From the NCBI RefSeq assembly GCF_014197795.1, contig NZ_JACIGI010000001.1:174213-238212 (forward strand): DNA of 64,000 bases. Reading direction: 5' to 3'. Below, piece by piece: positions 1 to 8,745 of the stretch. The stretch comes from Roseospira goensis. GTDB taxonomy: Bacteria; Pseudomonadota; Alphaproteobacteria; Rhodospirillales; Rhodospirillaceae. The notes beneath the pieces are model-generated. The model saw only the letters and a list, made by a program, of their open reading frames with translations. It made no database searches and was not told the DNA's origin. Position 1 is the stretch's first letter; each line of letters opens with the position of its first letter. The position numbers and the translations under genes are program-made.

Positions 1-78
1 ACCCGGGTCGAGTTCGGTCAGGACCAGCCGCAGCCCGTCGCGGAACAGTTCGTGATCATCTGCGATCAGAAGTCTCAC
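1..78 (-). CDS. Response regulator receiver N-terminus, NarL/LuxR type (partial)
   Basis: Only the first 26 codons lie in the window; the gene runs off the left edge. Read on the minus strand from a GTG at 78, the peptide begins MRLLIADDHELFRDGLRLVL. This is the classic start of a NarL/FixJ-type receiver domain: the beta-1 strand, the acidic Asp-Asp pair that binds Mg2+, and the HELFRDGL helix typical of LuxR-type regulators. The phosphorylated Asp and the DNA-binding domain lie outside, so the output domain is inferred from the family. No start other than GTG 78 gives the expected N-terminus. Confidence 0.75.
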   Translation of the reverse strand, partial: MRLLIADDHELFRDGLRLVLTELDPG

Positions 79-678
79 CGGACCCTCGCGCTGCTGTTTG
101 GCGCCGTGCGCCCGTCCCCCGGTCTACCTCATCCCGCCCGCGGCGCGGCCTCCCGCCGACCGGACCGGCAACATCGAGTCTGCCCGGTCCCCAGCCTGAT
201 CCGCGCCTGATCCGCGCCCGACCGGTGCCGGTGACACCGCCCCCGCGCCCGGGGCTCGGGCTGCGTTGGGGTGTACCAGGGTCGTTGCGCGGGAGCCGCC
301 GTGCGCCTGCCTTCATGCGCCTGCCCGTGTGCGCCTGCCTGCGGTGGCGACCCGGCCTGTCGGCAGGGGGGGCGGTTCCGACGCCCCCGACTTTGGTCAT
401 ACTAGGGACGTTTTGATCCGCTGGCAAAGGCTTCCGCATATCTGGACCAACACCGGAACCAACACACATGTGCGGCGTCGGCGGCGGGCGCAAGCCCACG
501 GCGTGCGAACGCGGGGTCATTCGGCAATCGAGGGCAGAAATAGGGCAAGACACCCGCCGGGCATTCGCTTGCAAGGCGCATCGGGACGACAGTCCGGCGG
601 TCGCCCCGAGACCGCTGCAACTCTTGCAGTATACGGCCGCGACGCTGCTCGCCCCGGCCGCAAGCGCCCGGGCTTGGC
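79..678. other. Intergenic region, no convincing gene
   Basis: This stretch of about 600 bases lies between the partial response regulator and the lipoprotein gene, both on the minus strand. The open frames crossing it are Arg/Pro/Gly-rich and show no recognisable motif, so I treat them as chance frames in GC-rich DNA. The interval around 400-620 is noticeably less GC-rich, as expected for regulatory DNA, and contains one promoter-like sequence listed separately. No tRNA, repeat array or strong terminator was seen. Confidence 0.5.
399..427 (-). promoter_or_regulatory. Candidate sigma-70-type promoter
   Basis: On the minus strand TTGCCA (422-427) and TAGTAT (399-404) are separated by exactly 17 bases, matching the -35 and -10 consensus at 5/6 and 4/6 positions. 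It points towards the partial response regulator starting at 78, which would imply a leader of about 315 nt. That length weakens the case, and a single promoter-like match in 600 bases could be chance. Confidence 0.3.
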
Positions 679-1158
679 CTACAGGCGCGGCGGTCTCGGC
701 ACCACGCCGCCCGGGTAGACGGCGCCGGGCGCGTCCGGGCCCGCCGCAGACCCCGCGGGGGGACCAAGCCGGGGCGAGGCCGGGCCGGCGGATCCCGGTG
801 GGACGCAGGTGAAGCGCGCCCGCCACGGCTGCATCAGGCGACAGCGCAGCAGGTCCTCGCCGTCGAACCGCGGCACCCGCCCGGTCTCGGCGCAGACCTC
901 GGCAGCCAGGGCGCGAACCTGCTCGGGCGTGGTCTCCCCACGGGCATAGCAGATCACCGGCCGATCGAGGGTGGACGGCCCCACCATCTCGCGGCTGCCG
1001 GCCTCGCGCCGGCTGTCGACGAAGGGCGCGCCGCAGGCCGCCAGCAGCGGGAGGGTCAGGCCGGCGACGGTCAGCAGGGCGGCGCGGGTGCGTCGCGTCC
1101 GTCGGGTCGGGGGGCGGCGGGCCGCGTCCCGCGCGGTCGGCCGATCCTGAAACAGCAT
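679..1158 (-). CDS. Small outer-membrane-type lipoprotein, function unknown
   Basis: A 159-residue protein. An Arg-rich n-region (residues 10-25) is followed by a hydrophobic stretch and the lipobox LLAAC, giving lipid-modified Cys42. The mature part is about 118 residues and has three further Cys residues (in VICYARG, AAEVCAETG and RFTCV), which could form disulfides in the periplasm. The tail is Pro/Gly-rich. Short lipoproteins of this layout occur in many alphaproteobacteria without an assigned role. The start at 1158 is preceded by AGGGA. The n-region is long, so a downstream start is possible. It stands alone; the neighbouring DHH gene is divergent. Confidence 0.7.
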   Translation of the reverse strand: MLFQDRPTARDAARRPPTRRTRRTRAALLTVAGLTLPLLAACGAPFVDSRREAGSREMVGPSTLDRPVICYARGETTPEQVRALAAEVCAETGRVPRFDGEDLLRCRLMQPWRARFTCVPPGSAGPASPRLGPPAGSAAGPDAPGAVYPGGVVPRPPRL

Positions 1159-1275
1159 GGCGGGGTCCCTGGGAACGCTCCAGCCGATCGCCCGAAGTCG
1201 GCGTCATGCCGTGATCCGGCGTCGGACGAGGGTCGGCTGATGACTCAACAGATCGCGGGGCGTCGCGCGCCCCTT

Positions 1276-1311
1276 CGTGATCACCGACATGATCACGGAT
1301 TGGCGCAATCC
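1276..1311. promoter_or_regulatory. Two adjoining inverted repeats in a divergent intergenic region
   Basis: In the 345-base gap between the lipoprotein gene (leftward) and the DHH gene (rightward) there are two back-to-back perfect inverted repeats. The first is CGTGATCA (1276-1283), a 6-base spacer, and TGATCACG (1290-1297). The second is GGATTG (1297-1302), GCG, and CAATCC (1306-1311). Two dyads in a divergent promoter region suggest an operator for one or two dimeric regulators. The regulator is not identifiable from the sequence. Nothing else was seen in 1159-1503. Confidence 0.4.
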
Positions 1312-1503
1312 GCGCTCGCGGCGGTGGCACGGCGCCGATCCCCTGTGTGGGCCGGCCGGTGCCCGGAATCAACCGGGAATCGACCGGGACTCAAGGGCCT
1401 GTGCCGGTCGCGACACGGTGTGCGGCGCCGTCCCGCCGTTGCTTGCGCAGGGCACGGCCGGTGCAGTATACGGGACGGCGAATGACACCGGGGAGACCCA
1501 GGC

Positions 1504-2433
1504 ATGGCGAATGCCAAGCATCGGCTGGTCACACGCAGCGACTTCGACGGCCTGGTCTGTGCCGCCCTCCTGAAGGAACTCGACATGATCGACGAGATCA
1601 TGTTCGTCCATCCGAAGGATATGCAGGACGGCCGCATCGACATCACAGGGCGGGACATCACCACCAACCTGCCCTATGTGCCCGGCGTTCATCTGGCCTT
1701 TGATCATCACCTGTCCGAGACCATTCGCGTCGGCCGGCGCGACAATCACATCATCGACCCGCTCGCGCCCTCGGCCGCCCGGGTGGTTTACGAGCACTTC
1801 GGCGGTCGGGCCGCGTTTCCCCGCATCTCCGACGAGATGATGGAAGCGGTCGACAAGGCGGACTCCGCGCAGTACGAGAAGGAGGAGGTCCTCAACCCGA
1901 CCGGGTGGGAGCTGCTCAACTTCATCATGGATGCGCGCACCGGGTTGGGACGGTTCCGGACCTTCCGGATTTCCAACTACGCCCTCATGATGGAGTTGAT
2001 CGACTATTGCCTCGACCATCCCATCGAGGATGTGCTGGCGCTGCCCGACGTCCAGGAGCGGGTGGCGCTGTACCGGGAGCACCAGGACCGCTTCAAGGAC
2101 CAGCTTCAGCGTTGCGGTAGCGTGCACGGCAATCTTGTCGTGCTGGACCTGCGCGGCGAGGAGACCATCTGGGCCGGCAACCGGTTCATGGTCTATGCGC
2201 TCTATCCCCAGTGCAATATCTCCATGCACGTCATGTGGGGCCTGAAGCAGCAGAACACGGTGTTCGCCGTCGGCAAGTCGATCTTCGACCGGTCCGCCCG
2301 CACCAACGTCGGCGAGCTGATGCTGGAGTACGGCGGCGGGGGCCACCACGCCGCCGGCACCTGTCAGATCGCCAACGACAAGGCGCGCGAGGTGATGGCC
2401 GACCTGATCGCGCGCGTCACCGCCGACGGCTGA
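1504..2433 (+). CDS. DHH-family phosphoesterase (exopolyphosphatase/NrnA-like)
   Basis: A 309-residue cytoplasmic protein of the DHH-DHHA1 family, whose members hydrolyse phosphate ester bonds in nanoRNA, cyclic dinucleotide products or polyphosphate with Mn2+. The metal-binding DHH motifs are visible: SDFDGLVCAA (residues 12-21) and AFDHH (65-69). The C-terminal DHHA1 substrate-binding motif GGGGHHAAGTC starts near residue 277. The start has GGGGAGA just upstream. It is followed by a strong hairpin and then the Pho-controlled pst operon, so it is probably a separate unit although a role in phosphate metabolism is attractive. The substrate cannot be read from sequence. Confidence 0.85.
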   Translation: MANAKHRLVTRSDFDGLVCAALLKELDMIDEIMFVHPKDMQDGRIDITGRDITTNLPYVPGVHLAFDHHLSETIRVGRRDNHIIDPLAPSAARVVYEHFGGRAAFPRISDEMMEAVDKADSAQYEKEEVLNPTGWELLNFIMDARTGLGRFRTFRISNYALMMELIDYCLDHPIEDVLALPDVQERVALYREHQDRFKDQLQRCGSVHGNLVVLDLRGEETIWAGNRFMVYALYPQCNISMHVMWGLKQQNTVFAVGKSIFDRSARTNVGELMLEYGGGGHHAAGTCQIANDKAREVMADLIARVTADG

Positions 2434-2582
2434 GGCCGTCCCGGGGCTGGTGCCCCCCCCTCCTGTCACGAGACCGTCTCGGGATACCGGGCGCCCACCC
2501 TGGGGCGTGCCCCGGCCGGCGGCGCGTGACCGGGCGGCGGGGGCGGACCTGTGGCGGGGTTATCGGCTGCTGTCGCGCGGAT

Positions 2583-2623
2583 CGCGATCAATCGGAACCA
2601 CGATGTGGTTCGGATTGATCGCG
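2583..2623. terminator. Large stem-loop downstream of the DHH gene
   Basis: The 18-base arms at 2583-2600 and 2606-2623 pair with one mismatch around a 5-base loop (CGATG), giving a near-perfect palindrome of 41 bases. There is no T-run after it on the plus strand. It could terminate the DHH transcript, act as a mobile palindromic element of the REP type, or bind a protein. It sits 150 bases after the DHH stop. Confidence 0.45.
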
Positions 2624-2649
2624 TGACTCCGCGCGACCTATATGATTCT

Positions 2650-2709
2650 CAGCCGATTTTTGCGGCAAACCGAAATCGCGCTGCGAGTCCGGTTTGTCGC
2701 AATCGGCTG
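2650..2709. repeat. Second large inverted repeat, abutting the Pho box
   Basis: The arms at 2650-2672 and 2690-2709 pair as CAGCCGAT...GGCAAACCG against CGGTTTG...ATCGGCTG, with a 3-base bulge and one G-T pair, around a 17-base loop. The right arm runs into the first Pho half-site (2707-2713). Two large dyads only 26 bases apart in the same intergenic space are unusual. This one may affect pst transcription initiation or insulate it from upstream read-through. Confidence 0.45.
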
Positions 2710-2735
2710 TAATCAAACATTCACGGCCCTGTCAC
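2707..2735 (+). promoter_or_regulatory. Pho box with three phased half-sites (PhoB operator)
   Basis: Three 7-base half-sites, CTGTAAT (2707-2713), CATTCAC (2718-2724) and CTGTCAC (2729-2735), are each separated by exactly four bases, so they repeat every 11 bases. This is the known layout of PhoB operators (CTGTCAT-N4-CTGTCAT). The site lies 157 bases before the pstS start, and phoB itself is the last gene of the operon, which supports phosphate-starvation autoregulation. A PhoB-dependent promoter has no normal -35 box, and I cannot place the -10 with confidence. Confidence 0.7.
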
Positions 2736-2891
2736 ACAGGCGTCGTCGTCCGTGAGTACGGTGCCGCCCATCCGGGTGCCGGAGCGGTGCCCGGACCGCA
2801 TGTTCGTTCGGTCGCGGGCTGCTCCCGGGCCGAGGCCGCTCCGGGGGCGGGCACCCCGGAGAGACGCTCCCACTCAGATTTGGAGGTCCTC

Positions 2892-3914
2892 GTGATCAAG
2901 AAGAGCATTCTGCTGGCCGCCGTGGCGACCGTCGGCTTCGCCGGTGTCGCTGAGGCGCGCGACCAGATCCGCATCGTCGGCTCCTCGACCGTCTATCCGT
3001 TCACCACGGTGGCCGCCGAGACCTTTGGCAAGAAGACCGGTTATCCGACCCCGGTCGTCGAATCGACCGGCTCCGGCGGCGGCCTGAAGCTGTTCTGCGC
3101 CGGCCTGGGCGTCGAGCACCCGGACTTCACCAACGCCTCGCGCGCCATCAAGGCGTCCGAGATCGAGACCTGCGCCAGCAACGGCGTCGACAAGATCACC
3201 GAGATGAAGGTGGGCTACGACGGCATCGTGATGGCCAACTCCAAGGCCGCTCCGGTGCTGGATCTGACCAAGGAGCAGGTCTTCCTGGCGCTCGCCAAGG
3301 ACGTTCCGGTCGACGGCGAGTGGGTCGCCAACCCCAACACGAAATGGTCGGACATCGACCCGTCCCTGCCGGACGCCGACATCGAGGTGCTGGGCCCGCC
3401 GCCGACCTCCGGCACCCGCGACGCCTTCCTGGAACTGGTGATGGAGCCGGGCTGCGAGTCCTTCGAGGCGTGCGCGAGCCTGGACGGGGACGCGTTCGAT
3501 GCCCGGGCCTTCACCCTGCGTGAGGACGGCGGCTTCGTCGAGGCCGGCGAGAACGACAACCTGATCGTCCAGAAGCTGGAAGCCAACGCCGATGCCGTCG
3601 GTATCTTCGGCTACTCGTTCCTGGACCAGAACCTGGACAAGATTCAGGGCGCCATGATCGACGGCGAGGCCCCGACCTTCGAGAACATCGCCTCCGGCGC
3701 CTACCCGGTGTCCCGTCCGCTGTTCGTCTACGTCAAGGTGGCGCACATGGGCGTGATCCCCGGTATGGAGGAGTTCCTGGAGGAGTACACCTCTGACGCG
3801 GCCTGGGGTCCCGAAGGCTATCTGTCCGACAAGGGCCTGATCCCGATGGACGACGCCGAGCGCGCCCAGTATCGCGATGCCGCCCTGAACCAGGTTGACA
3901 ACGTCAACATGTAA
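2892..3914 (+). CDS. pstS: Phosphate ABC transporter periplasmic binding protein PstS
   Basis: A 340-residue periplasmic receptor that delivers inorganic phosphate to PstCAB. The GTG at 2892 is chosen because TGGAGG lies just upstream and it gives a clean signal peptide (MIKKSILLAAVATVGFAGVA, cleaved after AEA). The frame stays open further upstream but that part has no signal and crosses the Pho box. Phosphate-contacting motifs of the family are present: GSSTVYPF near the mature N-terminus, ESTGSGGG, NASRAIK, and PTSGTRDAF. It is the first gene of pstSCAB-phoU-phoB and is followed by a stem-loop that may raise its level above the downstream genes. Confidence 0.95.
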   Translation: MIKKSILLAAVATVGFAGVAEARDQIRIVGSSTVYPFTTVAAETFGKKTGYPTPVVESTGSGGGLKLFCAGLGVEHPDFTNASRAIKASEIETCASNGVDKITEMKVGYDGIVMANSKAAPVLDLTKEQVFLALAKDVPVDGEWVANPNTKWSDIDPSLPDADIEVLGPPPTSGTRDAFLELVMEPGCESFEACASLDGDAFDARAFTLREDGGFVEAGENDNLIVQKLEANADAVGIFGYSFLDQNLDKIQGAMIDGEAPTFENIASGAYPVSRPLFVYVKVAHMGVIPGMEEFLEEYTSDAAWGPEGYLSDKGLIPMDDAERAQYRDAALNQVDNVNM

Positions 3915-3927
3915 GGGTTCAACGCGT

Positions 3928-3965
3928 CGGGCCGCGGTCCTCCCGATCGGGATGATCGCGGCCCG
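3928..3965 (+). terminator. Stem-loop in the pstS-pstC gap (attenuator or 3' stabiliser)
   Basis: Perfect 9-base arms CGGGCCGCG (3928-3936) and CGCGGCCCG (3957-3965) enclose a second palindrome, TCCCGATCGGGA. It sits 14 bases after the pstS stop with no T-run. In other bacteria a hairpin here protects the pstS message or partly stops transcription so that the binding protein is made in excess. The rest of the 315-base gap to pstC shows no gene or promoter that I trust. Confidence 0.5.
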
Positions 3966-4229
3966 GCGTCGCGAGGGCTTTCCGACTCGGTCGCGCCGGA
4001 GCAGGCGCCGGGAGACCGAGCCGGAAAGCCGTCGCACGGGGAGCACGGAGGCGTCACCGCGCCGCCGCAAACACGCCGTCGCCGCATCGCGCCGGGGCGG
4101 ACCGGGGCGGCGGTCATGCCGTCCGCCGCCCGCGCCATCCATCTGCAAACCGGGGCCGCCCCCGGCCGGTCAGCCCGTCGCGGGGGCACGCGGCGCGGCG
4201 ACGGAGGGGCGGAAAACGGGGACTCATCC

Positions 4230-5696
4230 ATGGACACCTTGCTGGTCATCGCCGCCATTCTGGTGCTGGCGGCCGTCGGTTTCGCGTTCGGACGCCGGCG
4301 CGCCGTCGTCCAGAGCGCCGGCGTGCCCGCCCGCCTGCACTCGCTGCCCGGCTACCACGGCCATTTCGTCGCGCTCTGGGCGGCGGTGCCCGCGCTGGTT
4401 CTGCTGGCGATCTGGGTGCCGCTGGAGCCTGTCCTGGCGATGAACGCCGCGCTGGACTACTTCCAGGCGCATGTCTCGGAGCCCGGCAACATGGAGAGCA
4501 TCCGGCAGTCCAAGTTGGCCCTGCTGCTGGGCATTCCCCAGGATGCCACCACCCTCCGGCTCGATGAGCTGGGCGCCGACCAGTACGCGCTCATGCAGAC
4601 CGAGATCCGGAACACGGCCGTCGGCACCGCCACCACGGGGCATTCGGCATTCATCCAGGAGGTGGCGGACTACTACGCCCGCTACCGCACCACCAGCTAC
4701 CTGATCATGTTCGCCGCCGCCGTCGGCGTGGCCGGGGCCGGCGCCGGCTTCGCCTGGTCGCGCGTCGCGCCGGAGATGCGCGCCCGCAACCGGGTCGAGG
4801 CGGCGGTCAAGTGGTTCATGATCCTGTGCTCGACGGTGGCGATCCTGACCACCGTGGGCATCGTGCTGTCGCTGCTGTTCGAGGCCCTGCGGTTCTTCTC
4901 CCGCATCCCGGTCACCGAGTTCCTGTTCGGCCTGCACTGGAGCCCGCAGACCGCGATCCGTGAGGATCAGGTCGGCTCGACGGGGGCCTTCGGCGCGGTG
5001 CCACTGTTCGCCGGCACGATGCTGATCTCGTTCATCGCCATGTGCGTGGCCGTGCCCATTGGCCTGCTGTCGGCGATCTACATGGCCGAGTACGCGCACA
5101 GCAAGGTGCGCGCCGTGGTCAAGCCGCTGCTGGAGATCCTGGCCGGCATCCCGACGGTGGTCTACGGCTTCTTCGCGGCGCTGACGGTGGCGCCCTTCTT
5201 CCGCGATCTGGGCGACGCGGTGGGGCTCGACGTCTCTTCGGAGAGCGCGCTGGCCGCCGGCGTGGTGATGGGGATCATGATCATTCCCTTCGTCAGCTCG
5301 CTCAGCGACGACGTCATCACCGCCGTGCCGCAGTCGATGCGCGAGGGCTCGTACGGCCTCGGCGCCACCAAGTCCGAGACCGTGCGCCGCGTCATCCTGC
5401 CGGCGGCGCTGCCCGGCATCGTCGGCGGCGTGCTGCTGGCGGTCAGCCGCGCCATCGGCGAGACCATGATCGTGGTGATGGCCGCCGGCCTGGGCGCCAA
5501 CCTGACCGCCAACCCGCTGGAGGCGGTGACCACCGTGACGGTCCAGATCGTCACCCTGCTGGTGGGCGACCAGGAGTTCGACAGCTCGAAGACGCTCGCC
5601 GCTTTCGCCCTTGGCCTGGTGCTGTTCGTGATGACGCTGTTGCTCAACATCGTGGCGCTGCACGTGGTGCGCAAGTACCGCGAGCAGTACGAGTAG
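4230..5696 (+). CDS. pstC: Phosphate ABC transporter permease PstC
   Basis: A 488-residue inner-membrane permease, one half of the phosphate channel with PstA. The ATG at 4230 follows GGGGACTCATCC and opens directly on a hydrophobic helix (MDTLLVIAAILVLAAVGFAF); frames extending upstream are Arg/Ala-rich without signal. An N-terminal extension of about 200 residues with two or three membrane segments precedes the core permease domain, as is common in alphaproteobacteria. The core carries the EAA loop that contacts PstB (REGSYGLGATKSETVRRVIL), followed by conserved Gly and Pro residues. The stop is 52 bases before pstA. Confidence 0.93.
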   Translation: MDTLLVIAAILVLAAVGFAFGRRRAVVQSAGVPARLHSLPGYHGHFVALWAAVPALVLLAIWVPLEPVLAMNAALDYFQAHVSEPGNMESIRQSKLALLLGIPQDATTLRLDELGADQYALMQTEIRNTAVGTATTGHSAFIQEVADYYARYRTTSYLIMFAAAVGVAGAGAGFAWSRVAPEMRARNRVEAAVKWFMILCSTVAILTTVGIVLSLLFEALRFFSRIPVTEFLFGLHWSPQTAIREDQVGSTGAFGAVPLFAGTMLISFIAMCVAVPIGLLSAIYMAEYAHSKVRAVVKPLLEILAGIPTVVYGFFAALTVAPFFRDLGDAVGLDVSSESALAAGVVMGIMIIPFVSSLSDDVITAVPQSMREGSYGLGATKSETVRRVILPAALPGIVGGVLLAVSRAIGETMIVVMAAGLGANLTANPLEAVTTVTVQIVTLLVGDQEFDSSKTLAAFALGLVLFVMTLLLNIVALHVVRKYREQYE

Positions 5697-5748
5697 GGTC
5701 CGCCGCCGGACCCTGTCCCCGCGCGGCCCCAACGAAACGAGAGAGACC

Positions 5749-7095
5749 ATGACCCCACCGTCCGGCTCCCCCGCGACCGCCACCGAGAAGATGCGGGCCT
5801 CGCTGAAGCGGCGCTACGCCGCCGAACGGCGCTTCCAGGCCTACGGCATCGTCGCCATCCTGCTGGCCCTGGGCATGCTGGTGACCCTGTTCGCCACCAT
5901 CATCAGCACCGGCACGTCGGCCTTCGTGCAGCACACGGTGCGGCTGGACGTGACCCTGTTCCCGCAGGACATCGACCCCGACGGCACGCGCGACCCCGCG
6001 GTGCTGCGGCGCGCGAACTATCAGACCACGATCAACGATGCGCTCTACTCGCTGTTCCCCGAGGCGACCAGCCGCCAGGACCGCCGCGCGGTGCGCGACC
6101 TGGTCAGCAGCGGGGCGAACTTCGTGGTGCGCGACATGGTGCTGGCCGATCCCTCCCTGGTCGGCCAGCGGATCAGCGTGCGCGTGCCGCTGGCCTCCGA
6201 GTTCGACCAGGTCCTGAAGGGCAATGTCGATCCGGCGGTCGACCTGGGCGTGATCCGGGAGGCCAGCACGTCGGTCCCGTGGTCGCTGCCGCCGGACGAG
6301 CGCCTGATCAGCGAGACGCAGGCCGACTATCTCCAGCAGCTCGTCAGGCAGGGCGAGATCGAAGGCAGCTTCAATCGCTGGTTCTTCACCAACGGGGACA
6401 GCCGCCAGCCCGAACTGGCCGGCATCTGGGGGGCGGCCGTGGGGTCGTTCTTCACCCTGGTGGTCACGCTGGCGCTGTCGTTCCCGATCGGGGTCGCCGC
6501 GGCGGTCTACCTGGAGGAGTTCGCGCCCAAGAATCGCTGGACCGACATCATCGAGGTCAACATCAACAACCTCGCGGCCGTGCCGTCGATCGTGTTCGGC
6601 CTGCTCGGTCTCGCGGTGTTCCTGCAATTCTTCGGGCTGCCGCGCTCGGCGCCGGTGGTCGGCGGCCTGGTGCTGACCCTGATGACCCTGCCCACCATCA
6701 TCATCGCCAGCCGGGCGGCCCTGAAGTCGGTGCCGCCGTCGATCCGCGAGGCGGCGCTGGGGGTGGGCGCCTCCAAGTTGCAGACCATCACCCACCATGT
6801 GCTGCCGCTGGCCATGCCCGGCATGCTCACCGGCACCATCATCGGCATGGCCCAGGCCCTGGGCGAAACCGCGCCGCTGCTGATGATCGGCATGGTGGCC
6901 TTCGTGGTCGACATCCCGGGTTCACCGCTGGACTCGGCCACCGTGCTGCCGGTGCAAATCTTCCTGTGGTCGGACAGCCCGGAGCGCGGCTTCACCGAGC
7001 GCACCTCGGCGGCCATCATGTGCCTGCTGGGCTTCCTCATCTTCATGAACGCGGCGGCGGTGCTGCTGCGCAAACGCTTCGAGAGACGGTGGTAA
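5749..7095 (+). CDS. pstA: Phosphate ABC transporter permease PstA
   Basis: A 448-residue inner-membrane permease pairing with PstC. After the first membrane segment (about residues 28-50) there is a periplasmic domain of about 180 residues, typical of PstA proteins with a DUF3333 region. The transport core follows from about residue 220, with the EAA-type coupling loop [20 protein letters not shown] and later membrane segments. GAGAGACC precedes the ATG. The stop is only 5 bases before pstB, so the two are surely co-transcribed. Confidence 0.93.
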   Translation: MTPPSGSPATATEKMRASLKRRYAAERRFQAYGIVAILLALGMLVTLFATIISTGTSAFVQHTVRLDVTLFPQDIDPDGTRDPAVLRRANYQTTINDALYSLFPEATSRQDRRAVRDLVSSGANFVVRDMVLADPSLVGQRISVRVPLASEFDQVLKGNVDPAVDLGVIREASTSVPWSLPPDERLISETQADYLQQLVRQGEIEGSFNRWFFTNGDSRQPELAGIWGAAVGSFFTLVVTLALSFPIGVAAAVYLEEFAPKNRWTDIIEVNINNLAAVPSIVFGLLGLAVFLQFFGLPRSAPVVGGLVLTLMTLPTIIIASRAALKSVPPSIREAALGVGASKLQTITHHVLPLAMPGMLTGTIIGMAQALGETAPLLMIGMVAFVVDIPGSPLDSATVLPVQIFLWSDSPERGFTERTSAAIMCLLGFLIFMNAAAVLLRKRFERRW

Positions 7096-7100
7096 GAGCC

Positions 7101-7949
7101 ATGAGCGACGAGCAGCACACCGAGAGCGCCCACGACCACGCTCAGGACCACGCCCGCCCCGACACCACCGCGGGCAAGCCCACGGTGGACGGCCCGGTCA
7201 AGGTGGCGTCGCGCCACGTCGATGTGTTCTACGGCGAGAAGCAGGCGATCAAGGACGTCAGCCTGGACATCGCGCCCAACGAGGTCACGGCCTTCATCGG
7301 TCCCTCCGGCTGCGGCAAGTCGACGTTCCTGCGCGCGCTCAACCGCATGAACGACATCATCGACATCTGCCGCGTCACCGGCGACATCCGCCTGGACGGC
7401 GACGACATCTACGACCGCCGCGTCGACGTCGTGCAACTGCGCGCCCGCGTCGGCATGGTGTTCCAGAAGCCGAACCCGTTCCCCAAGTCGATCTACGAGA
7501 ACGTCGCCTACGGGCCGCGCATCCACGGCCTGGTGGCGCACAAGGACGAACTGGACGAGATCGTCCACACCAGTCTGGACCGCGCGGGTCTCCTGAACGA
7601 GGTCAAGGACCGCCTGGAAACTCCGGGCACCGGCCTGTCGGGCGGTCAGCAGCAGCGCCTGTGCATCGCGCGCGCCATCGCGGTCAGCCCCGAGGTGATC
7701 CTGATGGACGAGCCGTGCTCGGCGCTGGACCCGATCGCGACGGCCAAGATCGAGGAGCTGATCGACGAACTGCGCGAGAATTACACCATCGTGATCGTCA
7801 CCCACTCGATGCAGCAGGCCGCCCGCGTGTCGCAGCGCACCGCCTTCTTCCATCTGGGCCATCTGGTCGAGATGGGCGATACCGAGACCATCTTCACCAA
7901 TCCGGAACACCGGCTGACCCAGGGCTATATCACCGGCCGCTTCGGCTGA
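7101..7949 (+). CDS. pstB: Phosphate ABC transporter ATPase PstB
   Basis: A 282-residue ATPase energising PstCA on the cytoplasmic face. Walker A is GPSGCGKST, the ABC signature is LSGGQQQR, Walker B is VILMDEP, and the H-loop His is in VTHSMQQA. The specific [14 protein letters not shown] stretch is diagnostic of PstB. A His/Asp-rich N-terminal extension of about 40 residues ([16 protein letters not shown]) precedes the usual start, perhaps an optional metal-binding tail or an over-long start. ATG 7101 is the only start close to pstA. Confidence 0.95.
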   Translation: MSDEQHTESAHDHAQDHARPDTTAGKPTVDGPVKVASRHVDVFYGEKQAIKDVSLDIAPNEVTAFIGPSGCGKSTFLRALNRMNDIIDICRVTGDIRLDGDDIYDRRVDVVQLRARVGMVFQKPNPFPKSIYENVAYGPRIHGLVAHKDELDEIVHTSLDRAGLLNEVKDRLETPGTGLSGGQQQRLCIARAIAVSPEVILMDEPCSALDPIATAKIEELIDELRENYTIVIVTHSMQQAARVSQRTAFFHLGHLVEMGDTETIFTNPEHRLTQGYITGRFG

Positions 7950-8004
7950 CGCCGCACCGGCCGCCGAGGCCGATCCCGGACAACCCGACAGGAGGACGAC
8001 GGCG

Positions 8005-8739
8005 GTGGTCGCGTCCAGTGGAGATCATACCGTCCGCGCCTTCGACGCGGAGCTTCAGCGCCTCGCCGACCTGGTGGTGCGGACCGGCGGGCTGGTGGAA
8101 AGCCAGCTTGCCGCCGCCATGCAGGCGCTGTCGCGGCGCGACAGCGCGCTGGCCGCGACCGTGATCGCCGGCGACGCCAAGGTGGACGCCCTGGAGCAGG
8201 ACATCCAGGAGCTGGCGGTGCGCCTGCTCGCCCTGCGCCAGCCGGTGGCCGAGGATCTGCGTCACATCGTCGCCGCGCTCAAGATCGCCGGCGACCTGGA
8301 GCGCATCGGCGACTACGGCGCCAACGTCGCCAAGCGCACCATGGTGGTCAACCAGGCGCCGCCGGTGCGCACCGTGGCGGCGATGCCGCGCATGGCCGGG
8401 CTGGCCCAGGAGATCGTCAAGGACGTCCTCGACGCCTACGTCGAGCGCGACGTGGAGCGGGCCATCGCGGTCTGGCGGCGCGACGAGGAGATCGACGAGC
8501 TGCACACCAGCCTGTTCCGCGAGTTGGTCACCTACATGATGGAGGATCCGCGCAACATCACCGCCTGCACGCACCTGATGTTCATCGCCAAGAACATCGA
8601 GCGCATCGGGGATCACGCGACCAATATCGCCGAGATCGTCTACTACCTGGTGCAGGGCCGCCCGCTGAAGGACGCGCGACCCAAGGGCGCCGTGGCGGCG
8701 GCCGGGGCGGCCGAGCCGTCCCAGGACGTCGGGGTGTGA
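8005..8739 (+). CDS. phoU: Phosphate signalling regulator PhoU
   Basis: A 244-residue cytoplasmic protein with two PhoU helical repeats, each with the metal-binding E/D-rich helix (KIAGDLERIGDYGANVAKR in the first and AKNIERIGDHATNIAEI in the second). PhoU links Pst activity to the PhoR/PhoB pair and keeps the Pho regulon off when phosphate is plentiful. GTG 8005 is chosen because AGGAGG lies 10 bases upstream. It sits between pstB and phoB, the normal alphaproteobacterial order. The C-terminal tail is Ala/Gly-rich. Confidence 0.93.
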   Translation: MVASSGDHTVRAFDAELQRLADLVVRTGGLVESQLAAAMQALSRRDSALAATVIAGDAKVDALEQDIQELAVRLLALRQPVAEDLRHIVAALKIAGDLERIGDYGANVAKRTMVVNQAPPVRTVAAMPRMAGLAQEIVKDVLDAYVERDVERAIAVWRRDEEIDELHTSLFRELVTYMMEDPRNITACTHLMFIAKNIERIGDHATNIAEIVYYLVQGRPLKDARPKGAVAAAGAAEPSQDVGV

Positions 8740-8745
8740 GCGAAC

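Noticed and set aside
402-767. Possible small gene on the minus strand left of the lipoprotein
   Set aside because: Composition is Arg/Ala/Cys-rich with no motif, it overlaps the end of the lipoprotein gene in another frame, and no ribosome site was seen.
2694-2891. Longer PstS starting upstream
   Set aside because: It would place the Pho box inside the gene and put 66 residues before a perfect signal peptide; GTG 2892 has a strong ribosome site.
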